Origin: Candidatus Vesicomyidisocius sp. Pext_18_S21
GTDB taxonomy: Bacteria; Pseudomonadota; Gammaproteobacteria; PS1; Pseudothioglobaceae
DNA length: 64,000 bases
Direction of reading: 5' to 3'
Assembly (NCBI GenBank): GCA_021730165.1
Contig: CP072535.1
Span: forward strand, 823,798 to 887,797
Below, piece by piece: positions 55,111-64,000 of this stretch; position 1 is the first letter of the stretch; every line of letters begins with the position of its first letter. The translations under genes and the position numbers were made by a program. The notes beneath the pieces were generated by a model that was given only the letters and a program-made list of their open reading frames with translations, made no database searches and had not been told where the DNA came from.

Positions 55111-56940
55111 ATGTCTGAAAATAAATCTGACCAAAAATCACCGTCCAAATTTGAACGTTTAGGATTATCTAATACTATTTTAAACGTATTAGATTCTATT
55201 GGTTATGAAACTCCTTCCCCAATTCAAGAACAATGCATAACTCACTTATTAAATAACAGAGATATTATCGGTCAAGCCCAAACAGGCACGGGAAAAACAG
55301 CAGCATTTGTCCTCCCCTTACTTGACAAAATTAACTTAAATATTAATGCACCACAATTATTAATATTAGCACCTACCCGTGAACTTGCCATTCAAGTATC
55401 AGAAGCTGTACAAACCTATGCACGAGGTATGAAGGGTTTTCACGTATTACCTATTTACGGAGGACAATCTTATGATATTCAACTACGTCCTCTAAAACGT
55501 GGCGTACATGCTATTGTTGGAACACCTGGTCGAGTAATGGATCATATTGAGAAAAAAACTTTAAAACTAGACAATCTCAAATCTTTCGTACTAGATGAAG
55601 CCGATGAAATGCTTAAAATGGGATTTATTGACGATATTAAATGGATAATGCAACGTATTCCAGAACAACGACAAATTGCTCTTTTTTCTGCTACTATGCC
55701 AAATGTTATCAAAAAAATAGCTAAACAATTTTTAAACCAACCAAAAATTATTAAAATAAAAACAAAGACAGAAACAGCAACCACCATAACCCAAAAATAC
55801 TGCATGGTTGGCGGCTTATCAAAAAAACTAGAAGCATTAACTCGTATTCTTGAAGTAACCATATTTGATGCAATGATTATTTTTGTTCGAACTAAAACAC
55901 TCACCGTAGAATTGACAGAAAAACTATCTACCCGGGGGTTTTCAGCAGATGCAATTAATGGAGATATTCAACAAAATCAAAGGGAACGTATTATTAATAA
56001 CTACAAACATGGAAAAATTGACATCCTCATTGCTACCGATATTGCCGCTCGTGGTTTAGATGTAAAACGCATTTCTCACGTGATCAATTACGACATCCCC
56101 CAAGACGCTGAATCTTATGTACATCGTATTGGCAGGACAGGACGTGCAGGTCGTAAAGGTGAAGCGATTTTATTCGTATCAAACCGTGAAAGGCGTATGC
56201 TTAGTACTATTGAGCATGTTACTCGACAAAAAATAACCCCCATTGAACTACCTAGCGTAAAAATTATTAATGCCAAACGAATTGAAATATTCAAACAAAA
56301 TATAATACAAACTATTAATAATCAAAACTTAGAAATATTTAAAAAATTAGTCGAGGAATTTCAACAAGAAAATCCAAAAATTGAAATCTCACAAATTTCT
56401 TCTGCCTTGGCATATATTGCACAAGGTAATGAACCATTACTATTATCAGAGAAGGAGTCAAACCTTGGATTCAATCAGACATCCAAAGAAAAAATAACAA
56501 TCCCCATTAAAGCTAAGCCACTAAAAAAATTTCCGAAAATCCCAATGTGTCGCTATAAAATTGAAGTGGGTAATAATAATAATGTTAATACAAGTAATAT
56601 TTTAGGTGCTATCGCCAATAAAAGCGATATGGATAGTGAATATATTGGATTAATTAAAATTTTTGATCATTTCTCAACTATTGACTTACCCACAAAGATA
56701 CCAAATGAAGTATTTAGGATTTTACAAAAAACTATAGTTTGTGGTAAGCACTTAAATATTGTAGAACTCACTGAAAAAAATAACAAAGATACAATTATAG
56801 GAAGAACAGAAAAACGTAATTTTAGTCGTGGGAAGTTCTCTAAAAACAAAAACAACAATAACCAACGTAATAATAAAAACTATCACAGTAAAAACAAAAG
56901 ATATGATAAACACAGTAAAAAACAAAGATTATCACATTAA
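55111..56940 (+). CDS. deaD: DEAD-box ATP-dependent RNA helicase (DeaD/CsdA-like)
   Basis: 609 aa. All core motifs are intact: AQTGTGKTAAF, PTRELAIQV, TPGR, DEAD, SAT, then IATDIAARGLDV and HRIGRTGRAGR. A DbpA/CsdA-type RNA-binding domain lies around residues 485-560, and the last 45 residues are an Arg/Lys/Asn-rich tail. It unwinds structured RNA in ribosome assembly and mRNA decay, especially in the cold. The position near ribosomal protein and cold-shock genes fits. Assignment to DeaD rather than a related RhlE/SrmB rests on length and the C-terminal domain. Confidence 0.9.
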   Translation: MSENKSDQKSPSKFERLGLSNTILNVLDSIGYETPSPIQEQCITHLLNNRDIIGQAQTGTGKTAAFVLPLLDKINLNINAPQLLILAPTRELAIQVSEAVQTYARGMKGFHVLPIYGGQSYDIQLRPLKRGVHAIVGTPGRVMDHIEKKTLKLDNLKSFVLDEADEMLKMGFIDDIKWIMQRIPEQRQIALFSATMPNVIKKIAKQFLNQPKIIKIKTKTETATTITQKYCMVGGLSKKLEALTRILEVTIFDAMIIFVRTKTLTVELTEKLSTRGFSADAINGDIQQNQRERIINNYKHGKIDILIATDIAARGLDVKRISHVINYDIPQDAESYVHRIGRTGRAGRKGEAILFVSNRERRMLSTIEHVTRQKITPIELPSVKIINAKRIEIFKQNIIQTINNQNLEIFKKLVEEFQQENPKIEISQISSALAYIAQGNEPLLLSEKESNLGFNQTSKEKITIPIKAKPLKKFPKIPMCRYKIEVGNNNNVNTSNILGAIANKSDMDSEYIGLIKIFDHFSTIDLPTKIPNEVFRILQKTIVCGKHLNIVELTEKNNKDTIIGRTEKRNFSRGKFSKNKNNNNQRNNKNYHSKNKRYDKHSKKQRLSH

Positions 56941-57776
56941 GGTTTAAAATATAATTAAATTGACGAGTTTTTCTTAAAAAGAATTTAGTTTAAATTTATT
57001 AATGATAGATTTTCTTGAAACGTGTTTAATCAGCAGGATTAACTAGTAATTATATATATACTATAATTTATTACTACACTGCTAGCTAATCATTATACTC
57101 TGTTTCAAAAGAAACAAGCACAGTTACTTCTACATCATAGTTCTGACACCATTAGTCACCACAATAAACCATGGTGGTGTTGAATTTTCACCACTCACGC
57201 CTACTTTTATCACTAAAATTTATCTTATCGCTCTTATTAGATGAAATAATTAATTTTATTTCATATACGATTATTATTAGCTTTACAGCAATATGTCTTA
57301 TTTAATTAACAGTAATCAAAGTAAGACATATTAAAGATATCTTTAATCTCTATTATATTAATAATCATTGTATTATTTATTACACGTCTATTAATTAACA
57401 TTGTAAAAAGTCTTATTCTTTTAGTCTACTATAATTTGTTAAACTTAAGACTTATATTTACTAATAAATTACATTAAACAATTTACCAGATTAAATTTTT
57501 TAACTAAAAATCACAAACTATTATACATTTTCACAAGAAACTAAAATATAAAGCTTTAATAATCTGACAAATACTTATTTTAAGTAAATATTACCTTTAA
57601 TAACAAAAATATATGCTAAAATGTAAAGTGCTGTAAAGAATATGCTCATTATAAAAAAATTAGTTTTGGGTTGCAGCTACTATTTATATCTATGTTGTTG
57701 ATTGATTCATTGTCGGTTTTCGTACTCTATAAAGGTGGTCTATTTTTTCGGTAATTTTTAACTTATAGGAGACACA
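56941..57776. other. 836-base gap between the DEAD-box and cold-shock genes
   Basis: Mostly AT-rich. A 34-codon plus-strand segment at 57140-57244 reads PLVTTINHGGVEFSPLTPT and looks like part of a former protein gene, but I cannot identify it. The last 150-180 bases are probably promoter and a long untranslated leader of the cold-shock gene, as is usual for csp mRNAs. No E. coli-type cold box was recognised. Confidence 0.45.
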
Positions 57777-57980
57777 ATGTCTACAACAGGAAAAGTCAAA
57801 TGGTTTGACGCAAAGAAAGGGTTTGGTTTTATTGAGCAAGAAAATGGCGGCGACGTATTTGTTCACTTTCGCGCTATTCAAGGCGATGGCTACAAATCAT
57901 TAGAAGAAGGTCAAGAAGTGGAATTTAACTTAGAAGATGGTGAAAAAGGACCACAAGCTGTTAACGTTTTTCCAAAATAA
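57777..57980 (+). CDS. Cold-shock domain protein (CspA family)
   Basis: 67 aa. [20 protein letters not shown] holds RNP1 (KGFGFI) and VFVHF is RNP2. It is a single-stranded nucleic-acid chaperone that melts RNA secondary structure. AGGAGA lies eight bases upstream. It is followed by a strong stem-loop. Its codon use looks less AT-biased than the flanks, as expected for a highly expressed gene. Confidence 0.97.
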   Translation: MSTTGKVKWFDAKKGFGFIEQENGGDVFVHFRAIQGDGYKSLEEGQEVEFNLEDGEKGPQAVNVFPK

Positions 57981-57997
57981 ATTATTGCTTATTTAAA

Positions 57998-58029
57998 CAA
58001 TAAGTCCAGTTTAATTACTGGACTTATTG
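57998..58029 (+). terminator. 13-bp perfect stem-loop after the cold-shock gene
   Basis: CAATAAGTCCAGT and ACTGGACTTATTG pair perfectly around the six-base loop TTAATT, 18 bases past the stop. Only a broken T-run follows (CCATTTCC), so it may act as a terminator or as a 3' stabiliser. Confidence 0.75.
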
Positions 58030-58242
58030 CCATTTCCTATTACAAACAAAATTAGCTAATAAAATTACCAGGTAATTGATTTTACTATTTATCAAAATAA
58101 ATCAACTTCATCTTTTAATTCTAAAACAGAATTAATATTTTATCTTAAAGATATTCAGAGAAATATAGTAGACAATTTTTACTAAAATTGAGACATAAGA
58201 AATATATTTGTAAACAACTAGTACACTAAAGCTAATGTACTT

Positions 58243-59664
58243 ATGAAAACATTTTATTGGTATGACTATGAAACTTTTGGAATTTCTCCAAAAATAGATA
58301 GAATTTCTCAATTTGCTGGTATCAGAACTGATGAGAGTTTTAATATCCTAGATGAACAGATGTTTTACTGCAAACCAACCCATGATTGCTTACTATCACC
58401 TGAAACCTGTCTTATAACTGGTATTAGCCCACAATTATGCGAGCAAAAAGGAATGATTGAGCATAAATTTATTAAAAAAATTCACGCTCAACTTTCAACT
58501 CCAAATACCTGTATTGTAGGTTACAATTCAATTCGTTTTGATGATGAATTTACTCGTCACGCATTGTATCGTAATTTTATAGACCCTTATGCTTGGCATT
58601 GGAAAAATGGTAATACTCGCTGGGATATATTAGACGTTGTACGCTTATGTTATGCTCTTAAAAAAGACACAAGCCTTAAATGGGTTTATGATGAGCAAAA
58701 TAAAGTAATATTTAAATTAGATCAATTATCACTGGCTAATGGCATTGAACATACAAATGCACATAACGCTTTAGCTGATGTATACGCTACTATTGCAATA
58801 GCAAAAATTATTAAAAAAACACAACCACAATTATTTGATTATGCATTTAGTTTAAGAAAGAAGAAAACGATTAAGGAAAAAATCAAACTATTTGAACCGA
58901 TGTTACACACCTCAGGAATATATCCTGCTATTCTTTCTTGTACACGTTTATCAGTTGCTCTTGCTTATCATTCATATAATGATCGGGTCTTTGTGTTTAA
59001 CCTTGATCAAGATCCTCGAATTTTACTAGAACTTAATATTAAAACACTTAAAACTCTAATGTTTACTAAAAATAACCAATCTGCATTATCAAAAGAAATG
59101 AAAGGACTGCAAATTAAAGAACTAATTTTTAATAAAAGCCCAATGTTTGTTCCTAATATTTATAAACTTGAGTCAAAAATTACTAAACAATTGAAAATTA
59201 ATATGAGTACTTGCCTTCAACGACTTGAATTTATTAAAGAAAATCAGATTATAATTAATAAGGTTGTACAAGATTTATACAGAAATGATACGCAACGCCA
59301 ACCAAGTTCTGATGTTGATCAAGCCTTATATGATGATTTTATTAACGACAATACAGATAAATATATTTGTAATCAAATCCAAACTTTATCTACTAATGAA
59401 TTAAAAAACTTTCATCCAAAGTTTAAAGATAATAGGCTCTCAAAATTACTAATACACTTCAAAGCTAGAAACTATCCCGATGTTCTAACTAAAAATGAAA
59501 AAGAAGAATGGTTTAAAACTGTACAAGAACGAATCCAAACAGGTACAAATGGATACATAACCATTAATGATTATCTAGCACGAATTAACATAATAAGGAA
59601 ACAGCATCCAAATCAAGAAAAATTATGGAAACAACTTGAAACTTATAGCAAGTCGTTCTTTTAG
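58243..59664 (+). CDS. sbcB: Exodeoxyribonuclease I
   Basis: 473 aa, the E. coli ExoI length. The DEDDh exonuclease motifs are YDYETFG near the start, YNSIRFDDEFTRH near residue 95 and HNALADVYATI near 177, followed by an SH3-like and a C-terminal helical domain. It digests single-stranded DNA 3' to 5' in repair. It stands alone upstream of nth. Confidence 0.96.
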   Translation: MKTFYWYDYETFGISPKIDRISQFAGIRTDESFNILDEQMFYCKPTHDCLLSPETCLITGISPQLCEQKGMIEHKFIKKIHAQLSTPNTCIVGYNSIRFDDEFTRHALYRNFIDPYAWHWKNGNTRWDILDVVRLCYALKKDTSLKWVYDEQNKVIFKLDQLSLANGIEHTNAHNALADVYATIAIAKIIKKTQPQLFDYAFSLRKKKTIKEKIKLFEPMLHTSGIYPAILSCTRLSVALAYHSYNDRVFVFNLDQDPRILLELNIKTLKTLMFTKNNQSALSKEMKGLQIKELIFNKSPMFVPNIYKLESKITKQLKINMSTCLQRLEFIKENQIIINKVVQDLYRNDTQRQPSSDVDQALYDDFINDNTDKYICNQIQTLSTNELKNFHPKFKDNRLSKLLIHFKARNYPDVLTKNEKEEWFKTVQERIQTGTNGYITINDYLARINIIRKQHPNQEKLWKQLETYSKSFF

Positions 59665-59670
59665 GGTATT

Positions 59671-59698
59671 TTCATTAGATTTAAATATAAGGTATAAT
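59671..59698 (+). promoter_or_regulatory. Possible nth promoter
   Basis: TTCATT, a 16-base spacer and TATAAT (59693-59698), 36 bases before the preferred nth start. Confidence 0.35.
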
Positions 59699-59733
59699 GT
59701 TTAGCATTGAGAAAAAAAATAGGCAAAGAAAAA

Positions 59734-60366
59734 ATGAACGCCGAGACACGCACAAAGATGTTTGGAAGGTTGCTTAAAAAGATACCAAATCCAACCACAG
59801 AATTAAACTATTCAACGCCATTTGAACTATTAGTGGCCGTAACATTATCTGCCCAAGCAACCGATAAAAGTGTCAACAAGGTGACTAACAAATTATTTCC
59901 AATTGCCAATACACCTGAAACTATTTCTAAACTAGGAGAAAACACACTTCGAGATACAATAAGAACTATTGGCTTATTTAACTCAAAAGCCAAACATATT
60001 ATTCAAGCTTGTAAAATTCTAATTGAAAAATACAACTCGAATGTACCAAAAACTCGTAAAGAACTAGAGGCATTACCTGGTGTTGGTCGTAAGACTGCCA
60101 ATGTTGTTCTTAATACCGCCTTTGGCCATCCCACTATTGCAGTGGATACACATATTTATCGTGTAGCCAATCGAACTGCAATTGCGAGTGGTAAAACTGT
60201 ATTAGAAGTAGAAAAAAAATTGGTTAAATTTATCCCTAATGAATACCGAGTACCTGCACACCATTTAATGATTCTACATGGTCGTTATACCTGTAAAGCT
60301 CGATCTCCATTATGCCCAGAGTGTATTTTACTTGATCTTTGTGAATACGAAGAAAAAAACTTATAA
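59734..60366 (+). CDS. nth: Endonuclease III (Nth)
   Basis: 210 aa from ATG 59734; the frame is open to 59707 but a TATAAT lies just upstream, and the shorter start matches the family (211 in E. coli). The helix-hairpin-helix PGVGRKTANVVL contains the catalytic Lys, and the catalytic Asp is in VDTHIYRV. The 4Fe-4S cluster C-x6-C-x2-C-x5-C is at the C-terminus. It removes oxidised pyrimidines. Confidence 0.97.
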   Translation: MNAETRTKMFGRLLKKIPNPTTELNYSTPFELLVAVTLSAQATDKSVNKVTNKLFPIANTPETISKLGENTLRDTIRTIGLFNSKAKHIIQACKILIEKYNSNVPKTRKELEALPGVGRKTANVVLNTAFGHPTIAVDTHIYRVANRTAIASGKTVLEVEKKLVKFIPNEYRVPAHHLMILHGRYTCKARSPLCPECILLDLCEYEEKNL

Positions 60367-60632
60367 TTTTTAAAAATTACACGCTTAAGATAGAACACAA
60401 TAATAAAAATCTCTTATTTCTTAAATAAGCAGCGATTAACCAATTAAAACTCAAAATAAATTATAAATCATCCACTTGATATTAAAACTACATATACCAA
60501 TTACAAATGAGCACTTAGTTTACTAAAATTAATCAAAATACCAACGACTATTTTTTGTTTGTATTTAACAATTATTATAAAAATTTATAGTCTAGTAATA
60601 AATAATCCTGATTATGTTAACTTTAAAAATTA

Positions 60633-61247
60633 TTAAATTTTCCAATTGACAAAGTTACTAAGTAACTGCAACCCGTCATATTGTGACTTCTCAGGATGAA
60701 ATTGTACTGCAAACATTTTATTTTGAGCAATAGCACAAGTAAAATCAACTCCATAAGTAGTCAAACCAGCAACTACATTGGTGCTATTTTGTTCTACATA
60801 GTAACTATGCACACTATAAAAACGTGTATTATCATCAATATTATGCCAAAGTGGATGTTCTATTGTTTGTTTAACTGTATTCCATCCCATATGTGGTACT
60901 TTAAGTTTATTAGAAAACTTTACAATATTACCTTCTACAATAGATAAACCATCAATCCCTCCATTTTCCGCACTAAAATCAAATAAAAGCTGCAATCCTA
61001 AACAGATACCCAAGAATGGCTTCTCATTAACACAATGCTTAATCACATTAATTAATTTATATTTTACCAATGCTTCTATACAAGCGCCTATTGCGCCTTG
61101 CCCTGGAAAAACAATACGATCAGCCTGCATAATTAAATCAGCATTATTAGTTATAACAACATTGTCATTAGGAGCAACATGTGTAAGTGCTTTTTGCACA
61201 CTACGTGTGTTGCCCATACCATAATCAATAATTACAATACTTTGCAC
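60633..61247 (-). CDS. hisH: Imidazole glycerol phosphate synthase, glutaminase subunit
   Basis: 204 aa. IIDYGMGNTRSV is at the start, the nucleophile is in GICLGLQLLF near residue 82, and His/Glu in VQFHPEKSQYDG near the end. With HisF it makes imidazole glycerol phosphate and AICAR in histidine synthesis. It starts six bases after hisB. hisA and hisF, which normally follow, are not here; the downstream 266-base gap (60367-60632) is AT-rich without a gene. Confidence 0.96.
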   Translation of the reverse strand: MQSIVIIDYGMGNTRSVQKALTHVAPNDNVVITNNADLIMQADRIVFPGQGAIGACIEALVKYKLINVIKHCVNEKPFLGICLGLQLLFDFSAENGGIDGLSIVEGNIVKFSNKLKVPHMGWNTVKQTIEHPLWHNIDDNTRFYSVHSYYVEQNSTNVVAGLTTYGVDFTCAIAQNKMFAVQFHPEKSQYDGLQLLSNFVNWKI

Positions 61248-61253
61248 GGTTAC

Positions 61254-61832
61254 TTAAAGTAACCCTTTGGTTGAAGGAATACCTTCTTGACGTTCATCTT
61301 CTGTTATTGCTACACGTAATGCTCTACCAAATGCTTTAAAGATGCTCTCAGCCTGATGATGGGAATTAATTCCTTTAAGATTATCAATATGCAATGTAAC
61401 TAAAGCATGATTAACAAAGCCTTGGAAAAATTCTGAAATCAAATCAACATCAAAAGTACCAATCATAGCACGTGTAAAACTTACATTAAAATTTAGACTA
61501 GGACGACCAGAAAGATCCAATACAACTCGCGATAAAGATTCATCCAACGGTACATAAGAATGGCTATAGCGTATAAGGCCTTTTTTATCACCTACTGCTT
61601 GAACAAAGGCTTGGCCTAATGTAATACCAATATCTTCAACACTATGATGATTATCAATTTGTATATCACCATCGCATTTAATAGTTAAATCCATTAATCC
61701 ATGCCGCGCAACTTGATCCAGCATGTGGTCTAAAAATGGAACACCAGTATCTATAGTTGCATTACCCATCCCATATAAATTTAACTCAACACTAATATCA
61801 GTTTCATTGGTTTTTCTAAATACTTTAATCAT
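61254..61832 (-). CDS. hisB: Imidazoleglycerol-phosphate dehydratase
   Basis: 192 aa, the monofunctional form without the N-terminal phosphatase of E. coli HisB. Metal-site motifs are [23 protein letters not shown] and the C-terminal [12 protein letters not shown]. It makes imidazole-acetol phosphate. It is the first gene of hisB-hisH, and the start has only a weak ribosome site. Confidence 0.96.
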   Translation of the reverse strand: MIKVFRKTNETDISVELNLYGMGNATIDTGVPFLDHMLDQVARHGLMDLTIKCDGDIQIDNHHSVEDIGITLGQAFVQAVGDKKGLIRYSHSYVPLDESLSRVVLDLSGRPSLNFNVSFTRAMIGTFDVDLISEFFQGFVNHALVTLHIDNLKGINSHHQAESIFKAFGRALRVAITEDERQEGIPSTKGLL

Positions 61833-62062
61833 ATTTATTCTGCAAATTAAAATAATTTTTTATTATAACTATTGACAAAAATAATCACCACGATAATATA
61901 AATGGATAAAACCAAAGCAGTTATAAAACTAATAATTTCGGTAATAACCAACATAATCAAAATACCAATAACAGTTACATAAAACAACCAGATTACTCAT
62001 AAAATATAAACAAAATAATTAGCAAAAAACTTTTAATAGGTAATTCTTATGATATCAAAGAT

Positions 62063-63085
62063 TTATAAATACTCCTCAATTAAAATTTCAGCAATTTGTA
62101 CAGTATTAAGCGCCGCACCTTTACGAATATTATCAGAGACCACCCACAAGTTTAGAGCTTTTTCATGGGAAATATCCTCACGAATACGACTCACAAACGT
62201 ATCATCATGATTAGTTGCCTCAACAAATGGCGTAGCATATCCACCATCTTCACGCTTATCCATAACCGTCACACCCTTTGCTTCTAATAGGATCTTAGTA
62301 GCTTCAGCTGCAGTAATTTTTCTTCTAGTTTCAATATTAATTGCCTCGGAATGACCATAAATAACTGGTACACGAACTGCTGTTGGATTAACTAAGATTT
62401 TCTCATCTTCAAAAATCTTTTGAGTCTCCCATACCATTTTCATTTCTTCCCTAGTATAACCATTTTCTTGAAAAACATCAATATGTGGGATGACATTAAA
62501 CGCAATTTGCTTTGGATAAATCTTAATATCAATCTCTTTGCCATTTAATAATTTAACTGTTTGATCTGTTAGTTCAGTAATTGCCTTCTTGCCAGAACCA
62601 GAAACCGCCTGATAAGTAGCAACATTAATACGCTTAATCCCTACTGCATCATAGATCGGCTTAAGTGCTACCAACATTTGAATGGTTGAACAATTCGGAT
62701 TGGAAATAATATTACGTTTTGTATAATCTATAATCGCATGAGGATTTACCTCTGGTATCACTAATGGAATATCCTTATCACGGCGATAATACGCTGTATT
62801 ATCAATCACAACACACCCTGAATCAGCTGCAATTGGTGCATATTTTTTAGAAACACTACCTCCAGCTGAAAACAAACTAATTTGCACTTGTGAAAAATCA
62901 AAGGTTTTTAAATCCTGTACTATCCAACTTTTACCCTGACAAAATACTTTTTTACCGGTAGAATTAGCACTTGCTAAAGGATATAAACTATTAATTTTAA
63001 AATTTCGTTGTTCTAAAATAGAAAGAATCATCTCGCCTACTACACCTGTTGCACCAACAACAGCAACATCATACTTTTTATTCAT
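62063..63085 (-). CDS. asd: Aspartate-semialdehyde dehydrogenase
   Basis: 340 aa. The NADP motif VGATGVVGEMILSIL is near the start, the catalytic Cys in NPNCSTIQM near residue 132, and the acid-base His region near 245 (PVIYGHSEAI). It reduces aspartyl phosphate, leading to lysine, diaminopimelate, methionine and threonine. It stands alone. This is the usd/Gram-positive-like short form, common in many gammaproteobacteria. Confidence 0.95.
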   Translation of the reverse strand: MNKKYDVAVVGATGVVGEMILSILEQRNFKINSLYPLASANSTGKKVFCQGKSWIVQDLKTFDFSQVQISLFSAGGSVSKKYAPIAADSGCVVIDNTAYYRRDKDIPLVIPEVNPHAIIDYTKRNIISNPNCSTIQMLVALKPIYDAVGIKRINVATYQAVSGSGKKAITELTDQTVKLLNGKEIDIKIYPKQIAFNVIPHIDVFQENGYTREEMKMVWETQKIFEDEKILVNPTAVRVPVIYGHSEAINIETRRKITAAEATKILLEAKGVTVMDKREDGGYATPFVEATNHDDTFVSRIREDISHEKALNLWVVSDNIRKGAALNTVQIAEILIEEYL

Positions 63086-63736
63086 AAAATTATAATTTAT
63101 AAGTTATATAAATAGTATTATACTTGAGTTTTAATCAATACTTTCTTCGTCAAAAATAGGTTATTTTTATCTTATCTCACTGTCTAAGACAGTGATTTTA
63201 TTATTTATTTAAATTTCTTTATATTTTTCCTTATTATTATTTTTACCAAATTAAAAAAATTACTTTCCTAAAAGGAAACTATAGTTACACATCTAACATT
63301 AAAAATATTTTTGTTAAAGTTAAATTTGACACTAAGCAGGTACATTACTTCACAACTTTCCTATATAAATATTATTTGACTAATTTTAATATAAATATAA
63401 TTATTCCACCAATATCTAAAAGGAGATAACAACAAATATAATTAAAAAATAATACTTAGAACGGAGTAACCATCAAAATATTAACAATGCATAATCACAA
63501 TACCTATACAGATAAAAATCAACACTATGGAAATATAACAATTTCAATACCCCTTCATAATATAAATACTAACATCAAAGAATCATTATGTATAGCATAC
63601 TAAAATATATTTTATACCCTACGCTAAAAACTAAAATAAAAGAATGGACTAACGATAAACTAGTAATAAATACTATTTAGATTTTTTATAAAGTATAATT
63701 AATTTGATATTAAATTCTTACTTTTAAACTTATTTT
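63086..63736. other. 651-base gap between asd and the NIF3 gene
   Basis: AT-rich without a coding frame. A terminator-like hairpin lies at 63177-63195. The rest may be a decayed gene. Confidence 0.5.
63177..63195 (+). terminator. Terminator-like hairpin with no gene to end
   Basis: TCACTGTCT and AGACAGTGA pair around one A and are followed by TTTTATTATTTATTT on the plus strand. No plus-strand gene precedes it: it lies upstream of asd (minus) and 540 bases beyond the NIF3 stop. Confidence 0.55.
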
Positions 63737-64000
63737 TCATACGATATTATCAATATCAATAAATTGATACTGAACGTTAAATTTTTCACTCAAGTGTTGA
63801 CATAAGGCTTGTACGCCATAACGCTCGGTAGCGTAATGACCCGCAGATATAAAAGCAATATTATTCTCTTTGGCGATAGCTGGGGTTTGTTCTGATATTT
63901 CTCCAGTAATAAAGCAATCAGCACCAACATTAATTGCATGTTTAATATAACTTTGAGCATCACCAGTACACCATGCAATTTTTTTAATTTGTTGGTTAAT
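63737..64000 (-). CDS. NIF3/YbgI-family protein, C-terminal part (5' end outside window)
   Basis: I translated 87 codons from the right edge to TGA at 63737-63739. They include IAWCTGDAQSYIKHAI, GADCFITGEIS and FISAGHYATERYGVQALC. The terminal GHYATE motif with its His/Glu binds the metal pair in the NIF3/DUF34 family (YbgI in E. coli). Its role is unsettled; members are annotated as GTP cyclohydrolase I type 2-like or metal-handling proteins. Overlapping open frames in this interval are shadows. Confidence 0.9.
   Translation of the reverse strand: MNQQIKKIAWCTGDAQSYIKHAINVGADCFITGEISEQTPAIAKENNIAFISAGHYATERYGVQALCQHLSEKFNVQYQFIDIDNIV

Noticed and set aside
57690..57881. 63-codon minus-strand frame
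   Set aside because: Antisense to the cold-shock gene and its leader.
63790..63978. 62-codon minus-strand frame
   Set aside because: Another frame of the same strand gives a clear NIF3-family C-terminus through the window edge.
1..64000. Insertion sequences, prophage, restriction or toxin-antitoxin systems
   Set aside because: No transposase, integrase, phage structural, methylase or toxin motifs were seen in any translated frame.

Overview
The window is an AT-rich (by eye about one third G+C) gammaproteobacterial chromosome segment. The gene content and order point to a sulfur-oxidising bacterium of the SUP05/Thioglobus group, most likely a reduced intracellular symbiont of vesicomyid clams (Candidatus Vesicomyosocius or Ruthia type). 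The reasons are a reverse-type dsr operon, housekeeping genes with gammaproteobacterial signatures, no mobile elements or phage, eroded glycosyltransferase genes, missing operon partners (secB, clpS, gltB, thiG) and long AT-rich intergenic stretches that look like decayed genes. The species assignment is inference from memory; no search was run.

Layout. 1-7190 (minus): the sulfur-oxidation operon dsrA-B-E-F-H-C-M-K, with dsrK running off the left edge and gltD just upstream of dsrA. 7365-16005: rplS; a carA-mlaA-carB-greA operon with an outer-membrane lipid gene wedged between the carbamoyl-phosphate synthase genes; and a small sulfur-handling neighbourhood (HMA-like CxxC protein, ThiS, PP-loop ATPase, single-cysteine DsrC/TusE paralogue). 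16029-24116: alaS, yciO, a PHP-domain RNase, then glmS-pgi-galU for nucleotide sugars. 24117-29871: an accessory surface-polysaccharide region with three intact glycosyltransferases, one unrecognised gene, a decayed GT25 gene and at least one more gene remnant. 29872-46375: glnS, surE, clpA, lptG, guaA-tadA, fabD-fabG, rplU-rpmA, ppiB-lpxH, an RNase II-type gene, gcvT-gcvH, yciB. 46461-53072: tRNA-Leu, ridA-recG-ubiC, then pabA/trpG, rhodanese, grxC, gpsA and a histidine phosphatase. 53491-64000: rplM-rpsI, a DEAD-box helicase, a cold-shock protein, sbcB, nth, hisB-hisH, asd and the end of a NIF3-family gene.

How the genes work together. Sulfur stored or taken up is passed by DsrEFH to DsrC. 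DsrC is the substrate or partner of the sirohaem enzyme DsrAB and is re-oxidised at the membrane by DsrMK(JOP), giving electrons for autotrophy. The rest is a compact biosynthetic and information-processing set (pyrimidine/arginine precursor, histidine, aspartate family, folate or tryptophan, ubiquinone, LPS, fatty acids, glycine cleavage), as expected of a symbiont that feeds its host.

The points most worth a second look are: the sulfur-carrier neighbourhood at 13.7-16.0 kb; a RecG whose helicase motifs are altered at several usually invariant positions; mlaA inside the car operon and lacking a lipobox; perfect 22-23 bp palindromes around rplM and the DEAD-box gene; and a snapshot of glycosyltransferase gene decay. 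No CRISPR, insertion sequence, prophage or obviously new multi-gene defence system was seen.
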